Source of the DNA: Mesorhizobium helmanticense
Lineage (GTDB): Bacteria; Pseudomonadota; Alphaproteobacteria; Rhizobiales; Rhizobiaceae
Direction: 5' to 3'
DNA length: 64,000 nt
Assembly (NCBI RefSeq): GCF_003034915.1
Contig: NZ_PZJX01000028.1
Coordinates: 1 to 64,000 of the forward strand
The position numbers and the translations under genes were made by a program. This document shows positions 17,277-25,790 of this stretch, in pieces. The notes under the pieces were generated by a model. It had not been told where the DNA came from. It saw only the letters and a list, made by a program, of their open reading frames with translations, and ran no database searches. Position 1 is the first letter of the stretch. Each line of letters starts with the position of its first letter.

Positions 17277-18956
17277 CTACATGCCTTGATAGACCGGTCC
17301 CTCTCCGCCTTGTGGCGGCACCCAGTTGATATTCTGGTTCGGATCCTTGATGTCGCAGGTCTTGCAGTGGACGCAGTTCTGCGCGTTGATGACGAAGCGC
17401 ACATCCTTGGCCGCGGGGTCGGCGGCAGCGTTGCCGTCCTTGTCGACCCATTCGTAGACGCCTGCCGGGCAGTAGCGTGTCGAAGGCCCGGCAAAGACGT
17501 CATGCTCGGAGCGCTTTTGCAGCTCCATGTCGGCGACCAGCAGGTGGACAGGCTCGTTTTCCTCGTGATTGGTGTTGGACAGGAACACGGAAGACAGGCG
17601 GTCGAAGGTCAGCACGCCGTCGGGCTTGGGATAGGCGATCTTCTTATGCTTGGCGGCCGGCTCAAGCGTCGCATAATCGGCCTTGCCGTGCTTCAGCGTG
17701 CCGAAGGGCGAGAAGCCGAACAGCGTGTTCAGCCACATGTCGAGGCCACCGATACCGACGCCGACGATGGTGCCGAAGCGCGACCACAGCGGCTTGACGT
17801 TGCGCACCTTCTTCAGATCCTTGCCGATGTCGGTCGCCCGCCATGCGGCCTCGTAAGATGCCAGTTCGTCATTGGCGCGGCCGGCGGCAATCGCGTCACT
17901 GACATGCTCGGCCGCCAGCATTCCGGACAGCACGGCATTGTGCGAGCCCTTGATGCGCGGCACGTTGACGAAGCCGGCAGCACAGCCCATCAGCGCACCG
18001 CCAGGGAAGGACAGTTTCGGCACCGACTGCCAGCCACCCTCGGTGATGGCGCGGGCGCCGTAGCCCAGCCGCTTGGCGCCCGCGAAGGTGCTAGCGATCG
18101 CCGGATGGGTCTTGAAGCGCTGGAATTCCTCGAAGGGCGACAGATAGGGGTTCTTGTAATTGAGGTGAAGGACAAAACCGACCGCCACCTGGTTGTCTTC
18201 CAGATGATAGAGGAAAGAGCCGCCGCCGGTCTTCATATCGAGCGGCCAGCCGAAGGAATGCTGCACCAGGCCTGGCCGGTGGTTCTCCGGCTTGACCTGC
18301 CACAATTCCTTGAGGCCGATGCCGTATTTGCCGGGCTCGCGGCCCTCGGCAAGGTTGTATCTGGCGATCAATTGCTTGGCCAGCGAGCCGCGCGCACCCT
18401 CGCCGATCAGCACATATTTTCCCATCAGCGCCATACCCGGGGCGAAGCCTGGACCGTGCGTGCCATCCTTCTCGACGCCCATGTCGCCGGTGACGACGCC
18501 GGTGACCGCGCCCTCGTCATTGTAGAGCAGGCCGGCGGCGGCAAAGCCCGGATAGATCTCGACACCCAGCGCCTCGGCCTTGGTCGCCAGCCAGCGGCAG
18601 ACATTGCCGAGCGAGACGATGTAGTTGCCGTGATTGTTCATCAGTGGCGGCATCAGGATGTTGGGCAGGCGGAATGAACCGGCAGGCCCGAGGACCAGGA
18701 AATGATCCGCCGTCACCGGCGTCTTGAAGGGGTGGCCCTCTTCCTCGCGCCAGCCCGGCAACAGGCGATCGATGCCGATCGGATCGACGACGGCGCCGGA
18801 CAGGATGTGGGCGCCGACTTCGCCGCCCTTTTCCAAGACGACGACGGAAAGCTCCGGATTGACCTGCTTGAGCCGGATCGCGGCCGCGAGGCCGGCTGGG
18901 CCGGCGCCGACGATGACCACGTCGAATTCCATGCTTTCGCGTTCGATATCGCTCAT
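17277..18956 (-). CDS. etfQO: Electron transfer flavoprotein-ubiquinone oxidoreductase
   Basis: A 559-aa inner-membrane-associated flavoprotein that takes electrons from ETF and reduces ubiquinone, linking acyl-CoA dehydrogenases and methylated-amine dehydrogenases to the respiratory chain. The N-terminal FAD site is VVIVGAGPAGLAAAIRLKQ; the C-terminal 4Fe-4S cluster ligands are in RYCPAGVYEW and NAQNCVHCKTCDIKDPNQN. ATG at 18956 is chosen because GAGGGG lies 4 nt upstream and it gives the usual N-terminus. ETF subunit genes are not in the window. It would serve the isovaleryl-CoA dehydrogenase encoded 12 kb away and perhaps the FAD-GcvT enzyme near 50 kb. Confidence 0.95.
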   Translation of the reverse strand: MSDIERESMEFDVVIVGAGPAGLAAAIRLKQVNPELSVVVLEKGGEVGAHILSGAVVDPIGIDRLLPGWREEEGHPFKTPVTADHFLVLGPAGSFRLPNILMPPLMNNHGNYIVSLGNVCRWLATKAEALGVEIYPGFAAAGLLYNDEGAVTGVVTGDMGVEKDGTHGPGFAPGMALMGKYVLIGEGARGSLAKQLIARYNLAEGREPGKYGIGLKELWQVKPENHRPGLVQHSFGWPLDMKTGGGSFLYHLEDNQVAVGFVLHLNYKNPYLSPFEEFQRFKTHPAIASTFAGAKRLGYGARAITEGGWQSVPKLSFPGGALMGCAAGFVNVPRIKGSHNAVLSGMLAAEHVSDAIAAGRANDELASYEAAWRATDIGKDLKKVRNVKPLWSRFGTIVGVGIGGLDMWLNTLFGFSPFGTLKHGKADYATLEPAAKHKKIAYPKPDGVLTFDRLSSVFLSNTNHEENEPVHLLVADMELQKRSEHDVFAGPSTRYCPAGVYEWVDKDGNAAADPAAKDVRFVINAQNCVHCKTCDIKDPNQNINWVPPQGGEGPVYQGM

Positions 18957-19152
18957 CAACCCCTCACTGGCTTGCCGCGCTTCCCGCATTCTGCTGGCTT
19001 AGTCGCTGCATAGCGCATCAATTAGCGACGGGAAACCGGCGCTGGCGTGACAAAGCCGATTTCGACAAAAAGTCGCGGCTGGCGGAGAAGAACCTTCTTT
19101 CTCAACTTTTTTCAATTGTTCGACGGCTTGCTTATCGGCAATACTTGCCGCC

Positions 19153-19794
19153 ATGCGCATTCCTGAGCCATTCGGCTTCTCATCGACGCGCTTTCATTCT
19201 CCGCCCGGCCGGATTTGCCGGGCGCTCCTTTTGGCTCTTCCACTGGCCTTAGCCAATGCACATGCGGACGAGCAAAAGGTGTGGGCGGCCGGCGCCTATT
19301 CCTTTTCCGATGAGCTTGGCGGCTTCCGCATCACCGGGACTTCCGGCGTCGGAACCAAGGACGACCCGATTGTCATCACCGAGGAGATGAATTCAGCGAC
19401 GCCGGTGACGCTGACCATCCGCACGACGAAGCCGATCCAACCGTTCGGCACCGCCGGCGAATTCGCCAATGGCCTCATGTATATGCGCATAGACGTGCTC
19501 AACAACAGCGGTCAGGCCTGGGTCGAATTCCAGTTCGAGCTGCAGGAGATCCTCGACCAGCCGAGCGTGTTCGGCGACGGTCTGTCATTCGACCAGCGCA
19601 ACAAGACGCCCGATAACATTGTGTCGAGCAGCTTCGCCGATTTCGACCGCGATTTCGAACCTTATGACAGGCTGCTGTTCAAGAACGGCAAGATCGACCC
19701 GCTGAAGACAGGCCGCTTCGAATTCCTGATCACCGACTACACGCCGCGCTGGACGTTCTATCTGGTTCAGGATCCGCGCATACCGACGGGCTAA
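19153..19794 (+). CDS. Exported protein of unknown function
   Basis: A 213-aa protein. The N-terminus has an RICRALLLALPLALANAHA segment at residues about 20-38, a signal peptide core placed later than usual, so the true start may be further in or the leader is long. The mature part is beta-rich without cysteines: GGFRITGTSGVGTKDDPIVI, PVTLTIRTTKP, RIDVLNNSGQAWVEFQFEL, RFEFLITDYTPRWTFYL. This looks like a single immunoglobulin-like or jelly-roll domain. I do not recognise a named family. It is transcribed alone, divergent from ETF-QO and 72 bp before the uracil-DNA glycosylase gene. Confidence 0.75.
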   Translation: MRIPEPFGFSSTRFHSPPGRICRALLLALPLALANAHADEQKVWAAGAYSFSDELGGFRITGTSGVGTKDDPIVITEEMNSATPVTLTIRTTKPIQPFGTAGEFANGLMYMRIDVLNNSGQAWVEFQFELQEILDQPSVFGDGLSFDQRNKTPDNIVSSSFADFDRDFEPYDRLLFKNGKIDPLKTGRFEFLITDYTPRWTFYLVQDPRIPTG

Positions 19795-19866
19795 AGAACT
19801 TGGTCATCAGGAGCCGCGGCAATCGCCAATGTTGCAAATTGGCGCCGCGCGGACGATGGTGGCGCC

Positions 19867-20742
19867 ATGACTGCCGCCTCCCCCAACAACCCAATCGATA
19901 TCGCCGATCTCTTGGCTTTCTACGCTAGCGCCGGCGTCGACGACGCGCTCGAGGACGAGCCGGTGAATCGGTTGGCCGAGGCGGTCCAGAAGCCATCGGA
20001 GCGCGCGCCCGTGGCAGCCACGCCCGCCCGCGAAAGCGCGCCGCCGCCGCCAGAACCGTCGCGCCCCGACATGAGCCGATTGCCGGACGCGCCGCCAGCG
20101 CGCGCGCCGTCGGCCTCCGCAACGGTGCCCGACGAGGCGCAAGCCGCACTTGCACGGCAACTGGCGGCGACCGCGGCAAGCCTCGACGAGCTTCGCCAGC
20201 ACATGGCGGCGTTCGACGGCTGCAACCTCAAATTCACCGCCAAGAACATGGTGTTCGCCGACGGCAATCCCAATGCCGCAGTGATGCTGGTGGGCGAAGC
20301 GCCCGGCCGCGACGAGGACATAGAAGGGCTGCCGTTCGTCGGCCGCTCCGGCCGGCTGCTCGACCGGATGTTGGCGGCGATCGGCCTCGACCGGACCTCG
20401 GCCTATATCGCCAATGTCATCCCCTGGCGGCCGCCGGGCAACCGAACGCCGACGCCGCATGAGACCGAGATCTGCCGGCCGTTCATCGAGAGGCAGATCG
20501 AGCTGGTCAATCCGAAAGTTCTGGTCAATCTCGGCGGCCCCTCGGCGAAAACCTTGCTCAACACGACCGAAGGCATATTGCGGCTGCGCGGCAATTGGCG
20601 CGTCCACATGACGGCTTCGGGGACGGCTATTCCCGCCATGCCGACCCTGCATCCGGCCTATCTCCTGAGAACCCCGGCGCACAAGAAACTGGCGTGGCGG
20701 GATTTTCTTGAGGTGAAGGCGAAATTGCGGGCGCTGGGTTGA
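19867..20742 (+). CDS. Uracil-DNA glycosylase family 4-like protein, iron-sulfur ligands incomplete
   Basis: A 291-aa protein of the UDG superfamily. After about 100 Ala/Pro-rich residues, the catalytic domain shows motif A, VGEAPGRDEDIEGLPFVGRSG (residues about 142-162), and motif B, LHPAYLLRTP. These fit family 4 enzymes, which remove uracil from DNA. Family 4 UDGs bind a 4Fe-4S cluster with four cysteines. Here only Cys119 (DGCNLKF) and Cys203 (EICRPF) fall at expected places; the CxxC partner is missing and the third ligand is replaced by Trp187 in IPWRPPGNR. It may therefore lack the cluster. It is followed by a regulator gene on the same strand. Confidence 0.85.
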   Translation: MTAASPNNPIDIADLLAFYASAGVDDALEDEPVNRLAEAVQKPSERAPVAATPARESAPPPPEPSRPDMSRLPDAPPARAPSASATVPDEAQAALARQLAATAASLDELRQHMAAFDGCNLKFTAKNMVFADGNPNAAVMLVGEAPGRDEDIEGLPFVGRSGRLLDRMLAAIGLDRTSAYIANVIPWRPPGNRTPTPHETEICRPFIERQIELVNPKVLVNLGGPSAKTLLNTTEGILRLRGNWRVHMTASGTAIPAMPTLHPAYLLRTPAHKKLAWRDFLEVKAKLRALG

Positions 20743-20805
20743 GGGCTGCACCCATAACCTCGCAAGTAATTGAAATACACCTCCCACCGCCTTACTCATC
20801 CTATC

Positions 20806-21618
20806 ATGACAACAGCCCAGATTTCTGCCGGCAGCCTCATCCGCGAATGGCGTACGCGCCGTCGCATGAGCCAGCTTGACCTCGCCATGGAGGCCGAGAT
20901 CTCGCAGCGGCATCTGAGCTTCGTTGAAAGCGGCCGCGCGGCGCCGTCGCGCGACATGGTGCTGCATCTGGCCGAACAACTGTCGATCCCGCTCAGGCAG
21001 CGCAACCAGTTGCTGCTGGCCGCGGGCTTTGCCCCAAGCTTCAGCGAGCGGCCGCTGACCGACGCCACGCTGGCGCCGGCGATGGCAGCCGTCGAGATCG
21101 TGCTCAGGGGGCACGAGCCCTTCCCGGCGCTTGCTGTCGACCGGCACTGGAACCTGGTCTCGGCGAATGCCGCCATCGGCCCATTCCTTGCCGATGTAAC
21201 CGAGGCTTCGCTGCTGACGCCGCCGGTCAATGTGCTTCGGCTCAGCCTGCATCCGGGTGGCGTCGCGCCGCGCATCGTCAATCTGGCGGAATGGCGCGCG
21301 CATCTTCTCGACCGGCTGAAACACCAGAACGACGCCAGCGGCGACCCGGTGCTGGTCGAGCTGGAGCGCGAGCTGCGGACCTACCCCTCCGGCCTGAAAA
21401 GCGGCCGGCCCGCGCCGGTCGAGCCGAACGCGATCGTGCATCCGCTGCGGCTTGCCCATGGGGGCGCCGTGCTGTCGTTGATCAGCACAATCACCGTCTT
21501 CGGCACGCCGCTCGACGTGACGCTGTCGGAACTGGCGATCGAATCCTTTTTCCCCGCCGACGAGCAGACACGTTCGGTGCTGGTGCGGTTGGCGAAAGAG
21601 CGGGCGCAGTCGTCCTGA
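20806..21618 (+). CDS. XRE family regulator with MmyB-like ligand-binding domain
   Basis: A 270-aa transcription factor. The N-terminal helix-turn-helix is REWRTRRRMSQLDLAMEAEI followed by SQRHLSFVESGRAAPSRDMV. The remaining about 180 residues match the MmyB-type domain (ALAVDRHWNLVSANAAIGPF, LSLHPGGVAPRIVNLAEW, ELRTYPSG), a PAS-like fold thought to bind a small hydrophobic ligand. ATG at 20806 is used because it begins just before the conserved domain; an earlier in-frame start adds 12 unlikely residues. The stop is directly adjacent to that of the convergent transporter gene. Its targets may include the divergently or convergently placed neighbours, but nothing shows this. Confidence 0.88.
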   Translation: MTTAQISAGSLIREWRTRRRMSQLDLAMEAEISQRHLSFVESGRAAPSRDMVLHLAEQLSIPLRQRNQLLLAAGFAPSFSERPLTDATLAPAMAAVEIVLRGHEPFPALAVDRHWNLVSANAAIGPFLADVTEASLLTPPVNVLRLSLHPGGVAPRIVNLAEWRAHLLDRLKHQNDASGDPVLVELERELRTYPSGLKSGRPAPVEPNAIVHPLRLAHGGAVLSLISTITVFGTPLDVTLSELAIESFFPADEQTRSVLVRLAKERAQSS

Positions 21619-22596
21619 TCAGCCCGGAGGCGGAGCGGCCTTGCGGGTGCGGGTGCGCTCCAGCCCGAGCTGGCGCTCACGCCAGATGATGAAGATACCG
21701 GCGGCGACGACGATCACGCCGCCGACGAGCATGTGAACCGTGGGAACGTCACCGAAGACCAGATAGCCGACGATGACCCCCAGGATCATCGATGTGTATT
21801 CGAAGGGCGCGACAACCGAAGCCTCGGCATGGCGATAGGCCGCCGTCATCAGGATCTGGGCGAGCCCGCCACAAAAGCCCGATGCAATCAACAGGCCAGC
21901 CTGCATCGGCGTCAGCGCCTGCCAGCCGAAGGGCAGCGTCATCAGCGCCATGACGCTTGCCGTCGTCGAGAACCACAGCACGATGGTCGCGGTCCTTTCC
22001 GTCTGTACGAGGTTGCGCACCAGCAGGATGGCATTGGCCGAAATCGCCGCGGCAACAAGGGCGGCGATGACGCCAAGCACTTCCTGATCGCCGAGTGCGG
22101 CCCCGGAACGCAGCAGCGTCAGTTCCGGCCATGAGATGATCAGCACGCCAACCAGGCCGACGGCAACCGCGCTCCAGCGGTAGACACGGATGGTTTCGCC
22201 AAGGAAGATCGAACTGAACACCACGACCAGCAGCGGCTGCGCGTAGTTCAGCGTGATTGCCTCGGGCAGCGGCAGCCGCGTCAGCGCGAAAAAGCCAAGC
22301 CCCATGGCACAGACGCCGACGACGCCGCGCGCAATATGGTTGAGCGGACGCTTTGTCGAAAAGGCGGTGCCGAGTTTGCCTTTGAAGGCGAGGAAGGCGA
22401 TGATCGGAAAGATGGCGAAGAAGGAGCGGAAGAAGGCGATCTGCCCGACCGGCAGCTCCCCCGCTGCCTTGATGCAGGACGACATACCGACGAAGACAGC
22501 CACCGACACGATCTTGAGCATGATGCCGGTGAGCGTGGAGTGCCCGCTGGGATGATCATCGGAGCGTGTGGCTTCCACACCCGGCCTGGGTGTCAC
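21619..22596 (-). CDS. EamA/DMT superfamily transporter
   Basis: A 325-aa inner-membrane protein with about ten hydrophobic helices arranged as two EamA repeats (residues about 25-160 and 170-300), e.g. FFRSFFAIFPIIAFLAF, PLLVVVFSSIFLGETI and EYTSMILGVIVGYLVFGDVP. Members export metabolites or amino acids; the substrate is unknown. The reading begins with GTG at 22596, with AGGAAG about 12 nt upstream; an ATG at 22521 would remove a 25-residue hydrophilic leader and is a fair alternative. It converges with the XRE regulator gene with no gap between stops. Confidence 0.88.
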   Translation of the reverse strand: MTPRPGVEATRSDDHPSGHSTLTGIMLKIVSVAVFVGMSSCIKAAGELPVGQIAFFRSFFAIFPIIAFLAFKGKLGTAFSTKRPLNHIARGVVGVCAMGLGFFALTRLPLPEAITLNYAQPLLVVVFSSIFLGETIRVYRWSAVAVGLVGVLIISWPELTLLRSGAALGDQEVLGVIAALVAAAISANAILLVRNLVQTERTATIVLWFSTTASVMALMTLPFGWQALTPMQAGLLIASGFCGGLAQILMTAAYRHAEASVVAPFEYTSMILGVIVGYLVFGDVPTVHMLVGGVIVVAAGIFIIWRERQLGLERTRTRKAAPPPG

Positions 22597-22818
22597 TTCG
22601 CTTCTACTTCCTGGATCAAAGCGGCATCCTCGCGACGCAGCAAGAGGCGCCCATGCCGAACTTCGGTGTGACGACAGTCATGAATGCCTCGCGATATAGA
22701 TGATTGGGAAATGAGTGCCTGAAATAGACACTGCCGCAGTTTTGTCGAGAGGCCGTTTCGTGTAAAGAGCGCCGACTTCAAATTTCTTGGACCAGCGGAC
22801 CCATCCGCCGCTGCGGGA

Positions 22819-25485
22819 ATGAACAGGAAACCCCAGGGAATGCGCACCGATACCGGCCAGGTCTTCAAGCTCGAAGACTATCGCCCCAACGACTATCTCA
22901 TCCCGGAAACCAGCCTGACTTTCCGCCTTTCGCCAGAATCAACGCGCGTCACCGCCGTGCTGACGATCGAACGCCGCGACGGTGTAGCGGTGTCAGCGCC
23001 ATTGGTGCTGGACGGCGACGGGCTGACGCTCCTGCGCATCGCCATCGACGGCCGCGAACTCGCGCCGGCGGATTTCCTAGCGACGCCGGATCTTTTGACG
23101 ATCGTCAAGCCGCCGGCGACGGCGCGCTTCCAACTGTTGCTCGAAACCGAGCTGGCGCCGGCGCGCAACGAGGCGCTGATGGGGCTCTATCGCTCCAGCA
23201 ACGTCTATTGCACGCAATGCGAGGCCGAGGGTTTCCGCCGCATCACCTATTTCCTCGACCGACCCGATATCCTGTCCATCTACACGGTGCGCATCGAGGC
23301 GCGGCACAATGAGGCGCCGCTGCTTCTGTCCAACGGCAATCCGGCGGGCAGCGGCGATCTTGCCGAGGGCTGGCACTATGCGGTCTGGCACGACCCCTTC
23401 CCCAAGCCGTCCTACCTCTTTGCGCTGGTGGCGGGCGCTCTCGGCAAACTCGCCGACAGTTTCACCACCATGTCCGGCCGCAAGGTCGAGCTCGGCATTT
23501 ATGTCGAGCCAGGCAAGGAGCAGCTTGCCGGTTACGCCATGGATGCCCTGAAGAGGTCGATGCGATGGGACGAGGAGGCATTCGGCCGCGAATACGACCT
23601 CGACGTCTTCAACATCGTCGCCGTGTCCGATTTCAACATGGGAGCGATGGAAAACAAGGGCCTCAACATCTTCAACGACAAATATGTGCTGGCCGACCAG
23701 GAGACCGCGACGGACGCCGATTTCGCGAATATCGAGGCGATCATCGCGCATGAGTATTTCCACAATTGGACAGGCAACAGAATCACTTGCCGCGACTGGT
23801 TCCAGCTCTGTCTGAAGGAAGGGCTGACGGTTTTCCGCGACCATGAATTCTCCGCCGACCAGCGTTCACGGGCGGTGAAGCGCATCGCCGAGGTGCGCAC
23901 GCTGCGCGCGCATCAGTTTCCCGAGGATCAGGGACCACTCGCGCATCCGGTGCGGCCGCGCCGCTACCGCGAGATCAATAATTTCTACACGGCGACCGTC
24001 TACGAAAAGGGCTCGGAAGTGGTGCGCATGATCCGCACCATCGTCGGCGCCGAGACGTTCCGAGCTGGCATGGACCTCTATTTTGAGCGCCATGACGGTC
24101 AGGCGGCGACGATCGAGGACTTCATCAAGGTGTTCGAGGACGTCTCCGGCCGCGACCTGTCGCAGTTTTCGCTCTGGTACCATCAGGCGGGCACGCCGAA
24201 CCTGACCATCAGTTCAGCGCACAATCCGGCATCGGGCGAATTCACGCTCGAGATCGAGCAGTCGGTGCCGCCGACACCGTCGGAGAGCCGCAAGCGGCTG
24301 ATGCATATTCCGCTCGCCTTCGGACTCGTTGGCGCCGACGGCAAGCCGGTTGCCTGGCGCGATGTCGAAGGCGCCAGTGTCGAGGACGGCGTCATCCATA
24401 TCCGCAAGCGCCGGCATATGGTGCGCTTTTCCGGCGTTGCCGAACGCCCGGCGCTGTCGCTCAACCGCGGCTTCTCGGCGCCGGTGACGCTCTCGGTCGA
24501 ACAGAAGGCCGACGACCAGTTCTTCCTGGCCGGCCACGACAGCGACGCATTCTCGCGTTGGCAGGCGTTCAACACGCTCTTGACCGATGCGCTGATTGCA
24601 GCCTTCCGGCAGATCCTTGGCGGCGAGCAGCCGGCTTTCACCGCGCGATTAACCGGGCTTGCCGGCAAGATCGCCGGCGACGAGACGCTGGAGCCAGCCT
24701 ACCGTGCGCTGGCGCTGGCGCTGCCCGGCGAGGCCGACATTGCTCGCGACCTCGGCAGGAACATCGATCCCGACGCCATCTTCGAGGGCCGCCAGGCACT
24801 GGCTATCGCGATCGCCGCGGCCAACCGGGAAATGTTTGCCGGCCTTTACGATCGCCTGGCCGACAAGGATGCGTTCAGCCCGGATGCGGCGAGCGCCGGA
24901 CGGCGGGCACTGCGCAACATCCTGCTCGACTATCTCTCGCTGCTGCCGGAGGGTGCTGCGCTTGCCGCCCGGCATTTCGAGTCGGCGACCAACATGACGG
25001 ACCGTGCCGCCGCGCTGACCGTGCTTGCGCTCCGCCACAGCGGTTCGCCCGAGGCGGTCAAGGCGCTGGCCGACTTCGAAGCGAAATACGCGAGCGATGC
25101 GCTGGTGATGGACAAATGGTTCCAGATACAGGCCAGCGTGCCGGGTCCGCGAACCGTCGAGGCGGTGCGCGCGCTGACCAGCCATCCGGCTTTCTCGATA
25201 GCCAATCCGAACCGGGTGCGTTCGCTCATCGGCACGTTTTCCAGCGCCAACCAGACCGGCTTCCATAGTGCCGACGGCGAAGGCTACCGGTTTTTCGCCG
25301 AGACGGTCCTGCAGGTCGAAAAGCGCAACCCGCAGGTGGCCGCCAGACTGGCGACGGCGCTCAGATCATGGCGCTCGCTCGAACCTGGCCGCCAGGCCAA
25401 GGCAAGGGAAGCGCTGCTTTCGATCGCCAATGCCGAGAACCTGTCGGCTGATCTGCGCGATATCGTCGAGCGGACGCTGGCGTAA
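22819..25485 (+). CDS. pepN: Aminopeptidase N
   Basis: An 888-aa cytosolic M1 zinc metallopeptidase that removes N-terminal residues from peptides in the last step of protein turnover. The exopeptidase motif GAMEN is at residues 275-279. The zinc site HEYFH (His311, Glu312, His315) is followed by Glu334 in LKEGLTVF, in the exact HExxH-x18-E spacing. Length and the C-terminal helical domain match E. coli PepN (870 aa). ATG at 22819 is taken; an ATG 21 nt later is a possible start. The stop codon overlaps the first base pair of a repeat element that begins at 25484. Confidence 0.95.
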   Translation: MNRKPQGMRTDTGQVFKLEDYRPNDYLIPETSLTFRLSPESTRVTAVLTIERRDGVAVSAPLVLDGDGLTLLRIAIDGRELAPADFLATPDLLTIVKPPATARFQLLLETELAPARNEALMGLYRSSNVYCTQCEAEGFRRITYFLDRPDILSIYTVRIEARHNEAPLLLSNGNPAGSGDLAEGWHYAVWHDPFPKPSYLFALVAGALGKLADSFTTMSGRKVELGIYVEPGKEQLAGYAMDALKRSMRWDEEAFGREYDLDVFNIVAVSDFNMGAMENKGLNIFNDKYVLADQETATDADFANIEAIIAHEYFHNWTGNRITCRDWFQLCLKEGLTVFRDHEFSADQRSRAVKRIAEVRTLRAHQFPEDQGPLAHPVRPRRYREINNFYTATVYEKGSEVVRMIRTIVGAETFRAGMDLYFERHDGQAATIEDFIKVFEDVSGRDLSQFSLWYHQAGTPNLTISSAHNPASGEFTLEIEQSVPPTPSESRKRLMHIPLAFGLVGADGKPVAWRDVEGASVEDGVIHIRKRRHMVRFSGVAERPALSLNRGFSAPVTLSVEQKADDQFFLAGHDSDAFSRWQAFNTLLTDALIAAFRQILGGEQPAFTARLTGLAGKIAGDETLEPAYRALALALPGEADIARDLGRNIDPDAIFEGRQALAIAIAAANREMFAGLYDRLADKDAFSPDAASAGRRALRNILLDYLSLLPEGAALAARHFESATNMTDRAAALTVLALRHSGSPEAVKALADFEAKYASDALVMDKWFQIQASVPGPRTVEAVRALTSHPAFSIANPNRVRSLIGTFSSANQTGFHSADGEGYRFFAETVLQVEKRNPQVAARLATALRSWRSLEPGRQAKAREALLSIANAENLSADLRDIVERTLA

Positions 25486-25618
25486 GGTATGTTGATATTC
25501 AGGTGATGCCGGACTGCGGACGGCGGTTTCCTGCGCTTCCGTACTTTAAGTACGCTCCGCTCCGGTCCTCGGAAGCCACCATTCTCGGCGCGGCCTGACC
25601 TGAATCTCAACACACCTT
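25484..25618. repeat. MITE-like repeat element, short copy
   Basis: A 135-bp element whose ends are imperfect inverted repeats of about 27 bp: AAGGTATGTTGATATTCAGG at the left, and the complement of AAGGTGTGTTGAGATTCAGG at the right. In the middle lies a perfect 7-1-7 palindrome, CGTACTTTAAGTACG. It has no open reading frame and its left end supplies part of the pepN stop codon. A longer relative with the same ends lies at 58188-58424. The family is one I recognise as dispersed in Mesorhizobium-type genomes. Confidence 0.8.
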
Positions 25619-25658
25619 GGAAGGTTGCCGCCAGCGTTGGGCGGGAAAGTCCATTATT

Positions 25659-25732
25659 TTAGTCGATTTTTAATCTTTTTTCGCCGCGCCTCTGGACAAG
25701 GCGAATCACCTTTGATTCTTTACTGACGATTC
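25659..25732 (+). promoter_or_regulatory. Cell-cycle type control region of pleC: CtrA-like box and three GANTC sites
   Basis: TTAG-N7-TTAA (25659-25673) differs by one base from the CtrA consensus TTAA-N7-TTAA. Three CcrM methylation sites follow within 30 bp: GAATC at 25703-25707, GATTC at 25714-25718 and GATTC at 25728-25732. The region is AT-richer than its flanks and ends about 58 bp before the pleC start. GANTC is rare in such GC-rich DNA, so the cluster is notable. Confidence 0.6.
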
Positions 25733-25790
25733 GGAAGTGCGGCGTAGCCGGATCGTCAAGCGGCATAGGCAAAATCGGGGAGTGCCATTT

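Noticed and set aside
17286..18677. 463-codon open frame opposite ETF-QO
   Set aside because: ETF-QO has complete FAD and 4Fe-4S motifs; the opposite frame is compositional.
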